Source: Candidatus Heimdallarchaeota archaeon
GTDB lineage: Archaea > Asgardarchaeota > Heimdallarchaeia > Heimdallarchaeales > Heimdallarchaeaceae
Assembly: GCA_023132955.1 (NCBI GenBank)
Contig: JAGLXK010000488.1
Span: 1 to 44,894 of the forward strand
Direction: 5' to 3'
DNA: 44,894 bases
This document shows positions 26,769 through 35,240 of the stretch, piece by piece. The position numbers and the translations under genes are program-made. Below the pieces are notes generated by a model. The model was not told where the DNA came from, searched no databases, and was given only the letters and a program-made list of their open reading frames with translations. Each line of letters opens with the position of its first letter. Positions within the stretch are counted from its first letter, which is position 1.

Positions 26769-27446
26769 ATGAATAAAAAAATAGGTAAATTCTTGACTAT
26801 ATCGCTAATAGTGCTTACACTTTTACTCCCATATACGATGGTAGTAGAAGGGGAAGAATCAACTATTGCTTCTAGAATCTCAGAAATTTCTGAAGTTTCT
26901 GTACTTCACAATTCATATTTTAGTGAACCCAATACCACTTTGTTTGATATAAATGTAACAGTAGAAATTTTAAATAAAGAAGCTGAAAATCAAACAGTCA
27001 CTGAAATATCTGATTATATTCCAAAGGTTTTCATTAATGCATCACTTGAGAACCAATCATTGGAATTTGAACGATTAGGATATGTACACTCAACAGTTAT
27101 GAAATATACTTATCAACCGGGCATTACAGTTGAATATAGTTATGTTGTGTTCTATATTAATCAAACGGATTTAGATCAACTTCCAAATGGCAATTACACC
27201 CTTTGGAGACCAATCAATACTGCTTATCAGTGGTTAAATACTACTAAAGCAGAAGTTTTAATGACTATAATCACTGTGACTTCTGGTGTGTTGAACATAA
27301 CTTATATGGATTTTGATTATAATCCTACTGAAGTAACGAGTACCTCATTCATGACCCCAATAGTATTCTTTTTGTTATTTTCATTAATGGTTGCAAGTAA
27401 CATAAGGAGAAAATCACTGTATAATCAAAAAGAAGTATCTAAGTAA
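26769..27446 (+). CDS. Secreted or surface protein with signal peptide and C-terminal membrane anchor
   Basis: I do not recognise the 225-residue product. It has an N-terminal signal sequence (KIGKFLTISLIVLTLLLPYT), an outer domain of about 170 residues with several N-glycosylation sequons (NTT, NVT, NQT), and a C-terminal helix (SFMTPIVFFLLFSLMVASNI) followed by a basic tail. It is thus a type I single-pass protein. An AAGGAGGAAGGA ribosome binding site precedes the ATG. It follows the subtilase remnant by 75 bp; a protease/surface-protein partnership before the protease decayed is possible. Confidence 0.7.
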   Translation: MNKKIGKFLTISLIVLTLLLPYTMVVEGEESTIASRISEISEVSVLHNSYFSEPNTTLFDINVTVEILNKEAENQTVTEISDYIPKVFINASLENQSLEFERLGYVHSTVMKYTYQPGITVEYSYVVFYINQTDLDQLPNGNYTLWRPINTAYQWLNTTKAEVLMTIITVTSGVLNITYMDFDYNPTEVTSTSFMTPIVFFLLFSLMVASNIRRKSLYNQKEVSK

Positions 27447-27547
27447 AATATCCAGAATACTAAATATCCAAAACTACGAAATACAAAGTAGATGACGATA
27501 TTTTCTCTTCTAATACTTTTTCAAATAAAGACAAAAAACTGTTATTT

Positions 27548-29293
27548 TTGGGATGTGACTACAGTCATCTAGATAGAAATCTAGAGTTGTTTATTGGAAA
27601 CTCAGAAATCTTAAATAAAGCAGGATTGTTTGAGCAATCAGAATACGAGAAATACAGAGACAGGTATAACTCTAATGTTAATTTAAAGACTTCTGGATTA
27701 GTTTTGTATACCTCAATACAATTTATTTACTTTATTAAAGTATATTATTCTAAAGCAACGCAAGAAGAGATAATACCCTGTGTTCTACCATTGTCCTACA
27801 ATTATAGGGACAGAAGAACAAAAATATACATAGAGATTCAGCACAATCTAAATTCAGAAGACAACAAGTATGATTTGTGTAATTTGGTAGAATTTCTTAG
27901 TACTCAAAAAACAAATAATAAAATTATTAATTCCTTTTCTGGAGCAAATGCTCTAGGAATTTATGATGAGAAAAAGGATATTTTTGTTGATCTTCAGGAT
28001 TTATTAGCATACCAGAATAAGGAATTATACGATAGTATTAAAATTGATGCAATAAACTCCGTAATTGAGTTAAATAAGCACAAGAAAGTATCAAATAATG
28101 TATCAAAAGGAGTTATTAATCCGTTAAAAAGCACTAAAATCTTAGCTCCATATTTACCTGTATCTATTCGTTTTGATGAGCAAGAGCATTATAATTACAT
28201 TACATTATCCAAGTACAATCTTGATGGAATGTTTAGAACGTTAACAAATTCCTTGAATAAGAAAGAAACTTCATCATATATTCTTGATGATAATTTTGAT
28301 GTAAGATTAATAGAAATTCTAGGAGCAAGCAGAAAACAATTAGCTACAAATAAAGGAGTTAAGCAACTATTTCTTCGTAATCCTGAACTGAAGGAAGTAC
28401 TAGTACTAATGAACGCACGATTAAATGGGAAGAAATACGATGATTCTTCTTCGGAGGTTAACAATTTTGCTAATGTAAAATATATTCATAGCTTGATTAA
28501 TGAATATTTTAATAATTATGAAGGAAAGAGAGACAAACGCACTAGACTTTATAATTTGAACAATTACGGAGGAGTTAGTATTGATGATCAAATTATTACT
28601 TTGTTATCTTTATTCGCATTCAAATTATATGATTGTATAACAAATTATGGTCGTTATACTCATTCCTTTGAACATTTAAAATCTGAAAAAGATACCTCAA
28701 GAGACGATCCTTGGATATATAGAATTTCCATTAATTTTCAAAGTATAGCTAGACAAGAATGGAACAAATTCATAACTTGGTACCTTAATCATGATGTTTT
28801 TCTTGAAAGTGAGTTGCATATAAACACCATATCGAATTATTTGGATTATAATAAAATAAATAAAAAGACCAATCCTTCTGTTTTCGGTATTCTTACTAGT
28901 TTCCAGCACATCTTTTTTAGCAAGGAATCTATGCCTTTGGTAAATCAAAACAAAGAACTATCAATAGAGCAAAAGGTTTCTAAAATGCAATATGACTACA
29001 TATGGGCTGAAGTAGAAAAATACAATATATCTCTTTTCAATAAATTTAATCTTGTAAAATTTGCATTCTATGACACAGTCATTAGAGTGCGGTGTTCATT
29101 AATGAATATTGGTACTAAGAAACGTAAATACTACTTCCAATCAATTGATAATTCTGTAAGAAAAGTCCTTAGCTCACTTACAGAAAATGATAATTCAATA
29201 AATGATGAAAACGCAAACTGTATAATAGACCTTGAAAAAGCAAGATTGCTTAGTTATATGACTAATACTCAATTAATACAAAGACAATATTAA
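27548..29293 (+). CDS. Orphan 581-residue protein of the RuBisCO island
   Basis: I do not recognise it. It is a soluble protein rich in N, K, Y and I, with no signal peptide, zinc motif or nucleotide-binding loop. Recognisable segments are LKTSGLVLYTSIQFIYFIKVYY near residue 50 and IDDQIITLLSLFAFKLYDC near 350. The only start offered is a TTG at 27548, but the same frame stays open with coding-like sequence back to 27464 and has no ATG, GTG or TTG there. The gene may be 5'-truncated or begin at a non-standard codon. Codon use is strongly AT-biased (many ATA, AAT, TTA), unlike the neighbouring metabolic genes. Confidence 0.6.
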   Translation: MGCDYSHLDRNLELFIGNSEILNKAGLFEQSEYEKYRDRYNSNVNLKTSGLVLYTSIQFIYFIKVYYSKATQEEIIPCVLPLSYNYRDRRTKIYIEIQHNLNSEDNKYDLCNLVEFLSTQKTNNKIINSFSGANALGIYDEKKDIFVDLQDLLAYQNKELYDSIKIDAINSVIELNKHKKVSNNVSKGVINPLKSTKILAPYLPVSIRFDEQEHYNYITLSKYNLDGMFRTLTNSLNKKETSSYILDDNFDVRLIEILGASRKQLATNKGVKQLFLRNPELKEVLVLMNARLNGKKYDDSSSEVNNFANVKYIHSLINEYFNNYEGKRDKRTRLYNLNNYGGVSIDDQIITLLSLFAFKLYDCITNYGRYTHSFEHLKSEKDTSRDDPWIYRISINFQSIARQEWNKFITWYLNHDVFLESELHINTISNYLDYNKINKKTNPSVFGILTSFQHIFFSKESMPLVNQNKELSIEQKVSKMQYDYIWAEVEKYNISLFNKFNLVKFAFYDTVIRVRCSLMNIGTKKRKYYFQSIDNSVRKVLSSLTENDNSINDENANCIIDLEKARLLSYMTNTQLIQRQY

Positions 29294-29394
29294 TAATAGT
29301 GTTTTGTTTAGCTTTCCATTCCTTTTTCTTTATTAAACCTTTAAACCAGATATTACTTTCATTTTATTATTCGAAAACTAGACAAATCATATTG

Positions 29395-29402
29395 TTTAAA
29401 AT
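29395..29402 (+). promoter_or_regulatory. TATA-like box of the RuBisCO gene, inside the island
   Basis: TTTAAAAT is centred about 25 bp before the ATG at 29424. It lies in island sequence, so the island probably carries the gene's own promoter. Confidence 0.4.
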
Positions 29403-29421
29403 GGTACAGAATGAGTGTTTT

Positions 29422-29467
29422 ATATGAAAGATAAATATAAAGAATTACTAGTTGCTCGTTATTATGT
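29422..29467 (+). repeat. Right copy of the 46-bp perfect direct repeat (RuBisCO 5' end)
   Basis: It covers the first 14 codons of the intact RuBisCO gene plus two bases on each side. It equals 24570-24615. Confidence 0.9.
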
Positions 29468-30680
29468 AGAGCACGTAAAGTCCGTGGAACAAGCTGGGGA
29501 GGATATCGCGGACGAAGAAAGCGTTGGTACATGGACCAAACTTACTACAATTGAAAACACAGAGATAGACATTATTCCTAGATTAAGAGCTGAGATTCTG
29601 GATACCAAGGTTATTGGTGACCACGAAGGATATCAGAGTGGAGAAGTATTAATTGGATTTAAGACAGAAACTTTTGATACAGAAGCAGGAATTACAAGTA
29701 TTTTGTCCATGTTAGCTGGTAACCTATTTGGTTTAGGAGCACTTCGCAATATACGATGGGTTGATGTAGAATTTCCCAGAAGTATTGCAGAAAACTTTCC
29801 AGGACCAAAATTTGGAGTACAAGGAGTACGTAAAATCTTAGGTACTGACAAAGGTGAATTTCCAAATCGTCCTCATTTAGGAACAATTGTTAAACCAAAA
29901 ATGGGATTAACAGCAAAAGAATGGGCTCAAGTAGCTTATGAAGCGGCTATCGGTGGTGTAGATTTTATCAAAGATGATGAAAATCTAAGTAGCCAACCTT
30001 TCTGTCCAATAGCAGATAGAACCGTTGCAGTATTAGAAAAGATGGATCAAGTGAAAGAAGAAACAGGAAGAACTGTAATCCATGCAGTGAATGTAACCGC
30101 AAAACATGATGTCATGTGGAGAAGGATAGAGGAAGCTATCGATAATGGGGCTAAATGTTTGATGATAGATGTTATTCTTACTGGATTTCAAGAATTAGCT
30201 CAAATGGCAGCTGATCCAAGTGTAAAGGTACCAATTCATGTTCATAGAACTATGCATGCAGCTTTCACTCGTAATAAGAAACATGGTATTTCCATGTTAC
30301 CAATTGCTAAAATAGTCCGAATGGTCGGTGGTGATCAATTGCATATAGGCTCGTATGGCCAAGGCAAAATGGACACAGAATTAGATCTTGAACTTCAAAT
30401 TAAAGATGCTATGCTTAACCCAATGTATGAATTTAAACCAACTTTTCCAGTTGCATCAGGGGGATTGTATCCTGCGAAAGTACCTAACTTAGTGAAACAT
30501 GGTGGTGATAATATCATAATTCAGGCAGGAGGAGGAATTCATGGACATCCTGATGGTACAAGAAAGGGAGCAATGGCAATGAGACAAGCTCTAGATGCTA
30601 CACTCAAGGGCATTTCCTTGGAAGAATATGCAAAAGAGCATGTAGAACTCGCCAAAGCACTTGAAAAATGGGGCAACTAA
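29424..30680 (+). CDS. rbcL: Ribulose-1,5-bisphosphate carboxylase, form III (archaeal)
   Basis: From the ATG at 29424 the protein has 418 residues, normal for form III. Catalytic motifs are intact: GTIVKPKMGL (both active-site lysines), GGVDFIKDDENL with the carbamylated lysine 183 and metal ligands D185 and E186, HRTMHAAFTR, the loop-6 lysine in GQGKMD, and ASGGLYPAKVP. It fixes CO2 on ribulose bisphosphate made by the upstream isomerase during AMP salvage. A GTG at 29415 is in frame, but the duplicated 5' fragment has no matching codons upstream of the ATG, which supports 29424. The gene is followed by a T-rich terminator-like tract. Confidence 0.95.
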   Translation: MKDKYKELLVARYYVEHVKSVEQAGEDIADEESVGTWTKLTTIENTEIDIIPRLRAEILDTKVIGDHEGYQSGEVLIGFKTETFDTEAGITSILSMLAGNLFGLGALRNIRWVDVEFPRSIAENFPGPKFGVQGVRKILGTDKGEFPNRPHLGTIVKPKMGLTAKEWAQVAYEAAIGGVDFIKDDENLSSQPFCPIADRTVAVLEKMDQVKEETGRTVIHAVNVTAKHDVMWRRIEEAIDNGAKCLMIDVILTGFQELAQMAADPSVKVPIHVHRTMHAAFTRNKKHGISMLPIAKIVRMVGGDQLHIGSYGQGKMDTELDLELQIKDAMLNPMYEFKPTFPVASGGLYPAKVPNLVKHGGDNIIIQAGGGIHGHPDGTRKGAMAMRQALDATLKGISLEEYAKEHVELAKALEKWGN

Positions 30681-30905
30681 CCCACTTTCTTTTTCAATTT
30701 TTAGCACTCATTTTTTGGTAGTGATTTTTACAAACTCTTAAATTATATACACACTACCTTTAAACCTCATAGAAATTGTAGCTATTATCTAATTGAAATT
30801 TTGACAATCTAGAACAATTTTTGATTTACCAAAAGGATGCAAAGAAATCAAATCATGAACAGAAAGATTAAAAATATAAGTAAAACAGATGGAAGTAGAA
30901 AAAAT
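30681..30905. other. Spacer between RuBisCO and tRNA-Gly
   Basis: A T-rich tract (about 30686-30716) can terminate the RuBisCO transcript, and TTAAAAATATAAG near 30868-30880 is a plausible tRNA promoter. No gene is seen. Confidence 0.4.
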
Positions 30906-30979
30906 ACGCTAATAGTCTAGTGGCAGGACTTCGCCCTTCCAAGGCGGGAACCCGGGTTCAAATCCCGGTTAGCGTACCA
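30906..30979 (+). tRNA. tRNA-Gly (anticodon TCC)
   Basis: Acceptor ACGCTAA pairs with TTAGCGT, so the first pair is A1-U72 rather than the G1-C72 usual for glycine tRNAs. The anticodon arm is TCGCC-CTTCCAA-GGCGG, the T-arm CCGGG-TTCAAAT-CCCGG. Discriminator A and CCA are encoded. No intron is present. Confidence 0.92.
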
Positions 30980-31071
30980 AATCTTTTTTAATACTTCTTT
31001 TTTAATGTGTGTTTTTAATCATCATCAAACAGAAAAGATAAATATTGCTTCTAAAATACAACCTTACTCGT

Positions 31072-31146
31072 GCTCGTGTAGTCTAGTTGGTAGGACTCAG
31101 CCCTGCCACGGCTGGAACCCGGGTTCGAATCCCGGCGCGTGCACCA
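31072..31146 (+). tRNA. tRNA-Gly (anticodon GCC)
   Basis: The anticodon arm is CAGCC-CTGCCAC-GGCTG and the T-arm CCGGG-TTCGAAT-CCCGG, with ACCA encoded at 31143-31146. The acceptor GCTCGTG against CGCGTGC has a T3-T70 mismatch (31074 and 31140) and a T6-G67 wobble pair. It lies 92 bp after the other tRNA-Gly and 108 bp before ftsZ. Confidence 0.9.
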
Positions 31147-31186
31147 TTTAATTTTCTCTTATAACACTTATAAACAAAAAAATGTA

Positions 31187-31212
31187 ATACTGACGAGTCT
31201 TCTCGGTCATAT
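31187..31212. promoter_or_regulatory. Inverted repeat before ftsZ
   Basis: ATA-C-TGAC-GAG, loop TCTT, CTC-G-GTCA-TAT can pair with two single-base bulges. It lies just downstream of a TATA-like CTTATAAAC (31168-31176), near the expected start of transcription. It could be an operator or a structure in the leader. It is weak evidence. Confidence 0.3.
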
Positions 31213-31254
31213 TTGTGTTGTTATGTTAGTTATCGAAAGCTTCTCTGAGAATAT

Positions 31255-32418
31255 ATGGATGAACATTATATTATTAATATTGATGAAGAAGAGGATAATG
31301 TTTCTAACCGTAATGAGCCAAATACATTCGATAGTGACGATACGGATAAAGAACTTGAAAAATTATTGGTGAATCAATCAGGTTCTTCTGATCGCTTTTC
31401 AAGTAGTTCTGTCGATTCATACATTCAACAGGTCCTCAAAACAAATAGAATCCTAGCTATTGGTGTAGGTGGTGCTGGTTCTAATGCCATTAACAATATT
31501 GTAACACGTGGAGGGATTATTGGAGCAACTACTGTAGCTGTTAATACAGATGCTAGACACCTTCTAAGTATTCAAGCAGAACGAAAACTACTCATAGGTA
31601 GAGAATTAACAAATGGAACAGGAGCAGGAAATGATCCCAATATAGGTCGTGCTGCAGCTGAAGAAAATGAAGAAGACATGAGAGAGTTGGTCAGAGGAAA
31701 TGACCTTGTTTTTGTTGCTTGTGGTCTAGGAAAAGGTACAGGAACTGGAGCAGCGCCTTACGTTGCTAAGATTGCACAAGAAGAAGGATGTTTAGTTGTA
31801 AGTGTTTGTACTTTACCTTTTGCATCAGAAGGACAATCAAAAATGGATGCAGCTTTGCAAGGTTTAGATGAATTAAATGAACACTCTAATACTGTTATTG
31901 TGGTTCCAAACGAAAAACTACTGATGTATGCACCAGATTTTACACTCTGGGATGCATTTAAACTGGCTGATGATGTTCTAATTAATGCTGTCGTTGGACT
32001 AACGGAATTAATAGTACTCCCTGCAAGAGTTAATGTCGATTTTGCCGATACCAAGAAGATATTGAGCCGTAGTGGTCCTGCAGTCATTGGTGTTGGACAT
32101 GGAAAAGGCGAGAATCGAGCTATACAAGCAATAACCAATGCATTATCAAATCCCTTACTTGATATAGATATTAATTCATCAACAGGCGCGCTTGTTAACA
32201 TTAAGGCTAATAAGAACATATCAATGACTGAAGTCGATACTATAACAACTATGATTACAGATCAAATCAATCCAAAAGCAGAATTTGTTTGGGGTTGTAA
32301 TATTGATGAAGTCATTCCAGATGATGAACTATCAGTAACCGTGGTAATTGCTGAGGTAAAATCCTTGTACTTAACTAAACCTGATGAAATATCTATTGAA
32401 GCATTATGGAGAGATTAA
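31255..32418 (+). CDS. ftsZ: Cell division GTPase FtsZ
   Basis: The 387-residue protein has the tubulin/FtsZ core: RILAIGVGGAGSNAINNI, NTDARHL (T3), the GTP loop GLGKGTGTGAAP (T4, with K in place of the usual second G), VPNEKLL, and the synergy segment NVDFADTKKIL with the catalytic aspartate. Residues 1-60 are an acidic, serine-rich extension without homology. It polymerises at the division site. A stop codon 9 bp upstream makes 31255 the only ATG start. It is followed by an orphan gene and RNA-processing genes. Confidence 0.95.
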   Translation: MDEHYIINIDEEEDNVSNRNEPNTFDSDDTDKELEKLLVNQSGSSDRFSSSSVDSYIQQVLKTNRILAIGVGGAGSNAINNIVTRGGIIGATTVAVNTDARHLLSIQAERKLLIGRELTNGTGAGNDPNIGRAAAEENEEDMRELVRGNDLVFVACGLGKGTGTGAAPYVAKIAQEEGCLVVSVCTLPFASEGQSKMDAALQGLDELNEHSNTVIVVPNEKLLMYAPDFTLWDAFKLADDVLINAVVGLTELIVLPARVNVDFADTKKILSRSGPAVIGVGHGKGENRAIQAITNALSNPLLDIDINSSTGALVNIKANKNISMTEVDTITTMITDQINPKAEFVWGCNIDEVIPDDELSVTVVIAEVKSLYLTKPDEISIEALWRD

Positions 32419-32485
32419 GTAAACTCTTCTCCCCCAAATTATTTTTGGGTTTTTATGCTCTTTTCTATATATATTGTTAGATACT

Positions 32486-33607
32486 ATGTCAAAATTTCAA
32501 ATTCACCACACAGAGGATTTTATTTTATTAGAATCTGATAATCAAGCAATTTCAGTTATTGGTTTTGCATTAACTAAGATGGAAGAAGGGGTTCTCACAC
32601 AACTTTCTAAAAGAATAACAAATTATTTTGATTCTTTTGGTTATTCTTACGTTATTCAAATGACTGAAACATCAATGAAACTCTACTTGATCATTTCAGC
32701 ACAGAATGCAGGTGAAGTAATAAGCGAAGTATCAAATCTTCTAGATAGAATGCAAAAAATTACCCCAGTAAGTCCATTTTTGGTTATATCACAAATAAAC
32801 CACCACAATATTGCTGAAAGCTTACAAGAAAGCTATTTTTCTCCTATTCGGAAAACATCAGAACCCCGAATTATCAAAATGGGAAAGAATTTCATGGTTT
32901 TCTCTTCTATAGTTTTTTCAGGAGAAGAATCTAATCAGCTTACAAGATATTTTCAAGATTTGTTAGCATTTAAACATTGTAATCTAAATCTAAGTTCAAG
33001 AATTCTTAAGAAAGGAAAGAATAAAGCTGGGAAACAAAATAAAGGGATTTTATTGACATACAGTTCTTCAGAATTTGATAATTGTATAGACTATTTACAG
33101 CAATTGAAAATAATATCTCTACAATATAAAGAAAAGATGGTGTTTTCGATACGATTTCATTCCTTAAATGAAATAAAACGCAGTAAGATCCTCTTACTTC
33201 TGGGATTACCTAATAAGTCAGAGATGCAGCTTTCTTGGGATTCATATTTCAAAATTGAGAAATTTATACCTTGTATAAAGCCAAGTTTAAAGAAAAGAAC
33301 GAAACCAATGAAATCCATACGCAAGAAGGAAATCCCCCATTATAATAGAAATAGATTATTTCCTCTTTTGAAGAGTGTAAGATTACCAGTCTTTATGAGA
33401 AGGAAAACAAATCCTGATCAAGAAATTAAGAAAGAATCAACAATTGTCCTAGCAATGGAACAAAAAGAAATGGAGAATGAAGGGGAATCTATACTTGATT
33501 CTGAAAAAAACACAAAGGAACAAGGTACAATATTTCCCTTTGGTCAAGTTGTTTCTGAAAGGAAAATGAAAAAACTAATCAAGAATATTCCTCCACCACC
33601 TCCTTAG
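32486..33607 (+). CDS. Conserved-looking orphan protein of 373 residues
   Basis: I do not recognise it. It reads as a cytoplasmic alpha/beta protein, with two similar halves possible: IGFALTKMEEGVLTQLSKRI near residue 30 and FSSIVFSGEESNQLTRYFQD near 140. It then has a very basic, disordered region (KPSLKKRTKPMKSIRKKE) and a charged tail that ends in five prolines. The ATG at 32486 is preferred over a TTG at 32474 because a TATA box (CTATATATATT, 32465-32475) lies too close for the latter. It sits between ftsZ and the RNase P protein gene; a role with either is not shown. Confidence 0.65.
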   Translation: MSKFQIHHTEDFILLESDNQAISVIGFALTKMEEGVLTQLSKRITNYFDSFGYSYVIQMTETSMKLYLIISAQNAGEVISEVSNLLDRMQKITPVSPFLVISQINHHNIAESLQESYFSPIRKTSEPRIIKMGKNFMVFSSIVFSGEESNQLTRYFQDLLAFKHCNLNLSSRILKKGKNKAGKQNKGILLTYSSSEFDNCIDYLQQLKIISLQYKEKMVFSIRFHSLNEIKRSKILLLLGLPNKSEMQLSWDSYFKIEKFIPCIKPSLKKRTKPMKSIRKKEIPHYNRNRLFPLLKSVRLPVFMRRKTNPDQEIKKESTIVLAMEQKEMENEGESILDSEKNTKEQGTIFPFGQVVSERKMKKLIKNIPPPPP

Positions 33608-33708
33608 AGATAAATCCTTTTTCTTCAAATTAACATTTGGTTCTAAAAATAAAATGAAAAGAAATGTTGATAAGGTGATTTTTTCTCATCCAATAGGGAA
33701 GAAACAAC

Positions 33709-34098
33709 ATGTCTAATGAAAAAACATCTCACCCACGTACAAGGAAGAGAAAGAATCGAAGAAAAAAGTTTCAGGTTTTGTCTCAAGAGGATTTCAAAGC
33801 ACAAATTGTTTCTTTACTCATAAAAGCAGATAAAATTATTTCAGAGGATATGGAAAAAGCCCAGCAGTTTGCTAAACAAGCACGTAAAATCCAAATGAAA
33901 ACTAGAATAAAATTCCCTCCAGAATGGAAAAAACGATTCTGTAAACATTGTAAAGCATTCCTTTATCCAGGAATTAATAGCCGAGTTAGACTTTCATCTA
34001 CAAACAGAGTGATTGCCATCAAATGTAACCACTGCAACAAGTATACAAGAATACCCTACTATAGAAAAAAGGAGGTTAAGAATGAACAACACCATTAA
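33709..34098 (+). CDS. rnp4: Ribonuclease P protein component 4 (Rpp21/Rpr2)
   Basis: The 129-residue protein has a basic N-terminus (RTRKRKNRRKKF), a helical segment (KADKIISEDMEKAQQFAKQA) and a zinc ribbon with CKHCKAFL and CNHCNKYTRIPY. This is the layout of archaeal Rpp21, which binds Rpp29 and the specificity domain of RNase P RNA for tRNA 5' maturation. Its end overlaps the next gene by 17 bp, so the two are translated from one message. Confidence 0.92.
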   Translation: MSNEKTSHPRTRKRKNRRKKFQVLSQEDFKAQIVSLLIKADKIISEDMEKAQQFAKQARKIQMKTRIKFPPEWKKRFCKHCKAFLYPGINSRVRLSSTNRVIAIKCNHCNKYTRIPYYRKKEVKNEQHH

Positions 34099-34336
34099 CA
34101 AAATACGTCATGAACCATCAAAAATGCGTATAGGAAAAAAGGGTATTACTGAAAACATCATTCACGAAATAGAGAATGTACTGAAAAGGGATAAGGTAAT
34201 AAAGATAAAATGCTTACAGGTTGTTCCTTCAGAATCTGTAAAAGATATAGCAGAAAATATATCTAAATTAACAAATAGTAGAATTGTGGAAATTCGAGGA
34301 AAAACTATAATTTTAGCTCTGCAAGGCATGGAATGA
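34082..34336 (+). CDS. CRM-domain (YhbY-like) RNA-binding protein
   Basis: An 84-residue protein. The ATG at 34082 follows AGGAGGTTAAG, so the longer open frame from 34013 is not used. GKKGITENIIHEIENVL is the CRM loop motif (GKxGxT), and KVIKIKCLQ and NSRIVEIRGKTIILAL complete the fold. Bacterial YhbY binds pre-50S ribosomes, and plant CRM proteins help splice introns. An RNA-binding role beside Rpp21 fits. The polysaccharide deacetylase gene starts 10 bp after its stop codon. Confidence 0.88.
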   Translation: MNNTINKIRHEPSKMRIGKKGITENIIHEIENVLKRDKVIKIKCLQVVPSESVKDIAENISKLTNSRIVEIRGKTIILALQGME

Positions 34337-34346
34337 AACTAGAGAG

Positions 34347-35240
34347 TTGTGTTACTTGGTTTATATCTTTGTATGTATTGACTTTGATAGGGATTATGCA
34401 CTACCAATCAAAAACAGTAAACATGCTATTAGTTATCCGCTTAAAGAACAACCAAATGAAATTCTCAGGGATCCAAAATTATCAGCTTCTCTTAAGGGAA
34501 CACTTGATTGTTTTGAACCCTTTATCAATTGTTTAACTGATTTCAACCTTCCTTCAACCTTTTATTTTGAAGCAAGAAGCTTGAAACTATTAAAAGAAAC
34601 TAATTCAAAATATGTATCTCTTCTTAAAAAGCAAATATTTGAACATGGAGTACATGGTTTTGATCACGAGGATTTGACAGGGAAAGAAACAGGGATAGGT
34701 TTTAATAGAGATGAGGAATCACATATTATCAAGAGGGCACAAGCGGAAATTGAATCTATTCTAGATACGAAAGTATATGGATTTAGAGCTCCTTATATGA
34801 GAAACACCGTTAATACATTCGACATATTAAATGAACTAAATATTCGGTATGATAGTTCTTTGTATGTAGAAGCTGAGGGTGCTATAAAACCATATAGAAT
34901 AAATGGAAACCTTATGGAATTTCCCGTTATCAAAACACCAAAACAAAGTATAATGGAAGGGATGTATACTTATCTTTGGGCTTTGTTCGAAGGCAAAAGA
35001 AAAGAAGAAGATGTCATAAATAATTACCTCCAACTTGTTAAGAACTCTCAACATGATGATTCATATATTTCGATTAATCTTCACTCTTGGCATTTTTCAT
35101 ATAATATCTCTCAAGGAAGATATCTTTCGAAAGTGGAAATTCAAGAAAATGTTCAAATCTTTGAGAATCTTATAAGTAAACTACAAGAAACTGGAAAAAT
35201 AACTCTATCAACACCAAAGAAGTGGCTAGAAGAAAGGTAA
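34347..35240 (+). CDS. Polysaccharide deacetylase family (NodB-like) protein
   Basis: A 297-residue CE4-fold protein. IDFDRD near residue 12 is the metal-binding acidic motif, HGVHGFDHEDL is the H-x3-H type metal motif, and YGFRAPYMR holds the catalytic-site arginine and proline. NLHSWHFSYN near the end carries the final histidine. It starts at a TTG, since no in-frame ATG precedes the first strand. There is no signal peptide, so it acts inside the cell or on lipid-linked sugars, as in the family that deacetylates glycan or aminosugar intermediates. Its end overlaps the convergent methyltransferase gene by 15 bp. Confidence 0.85.
   Translation: MCYLVYIFVCIDFDRDYALPIKNSKHAISYPLKEQPNEILRDPKLSASLKGTLDCFEPFINCLTDFNLPSTFYFEARSLKLLKETNSKYVSLLKKQIFEHGVHGFDHEDLTGKETGIGFNRDEESHIIKRAQAEIESILDTKVYGFRAPYMRNTVNTFDILNELNIRYDSSLYVEAEGAIKPYRINGNLMEFPVIKTPKQSIMEGMYTYLWALFEGKRKEEDVINNYLQLVKNSQHDDSYISINLHSWHFSYNISQGRYLSKVEIQENVQIFENLISKLQETGKITLSTPKKWLEER

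Larger units (their letters stand above)
24616..29467. mobile_element. Putative 4.85 kb island inserted between R15P isomerase and RuBisCO
   Basis: The 46-bp repeats at 24570-24615 and 29422-29467 frame a block that separates two genes of one pathway. Cargo: a TPR-containing Ser/Thr kinase (minus strand), a broken subtilase, a single-pass surface protein and an orphan of 581 residues. The new sequence ends with a TATA-like box 25 bp before the RuBisCO ATG, so the island may provide the gene's present promoter. No transposase or integrase is recognised. An alternative is decay of an old tandem RuBisCO duplication with later insertions. Confidence 0.55.

Noticed and set aside
34333-34536. A 67-codon frame starting MKLESCV right after the CRM-domain gene
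   Set aside because: It lies in another frame over the well-supported polysaccharide deacetylase.
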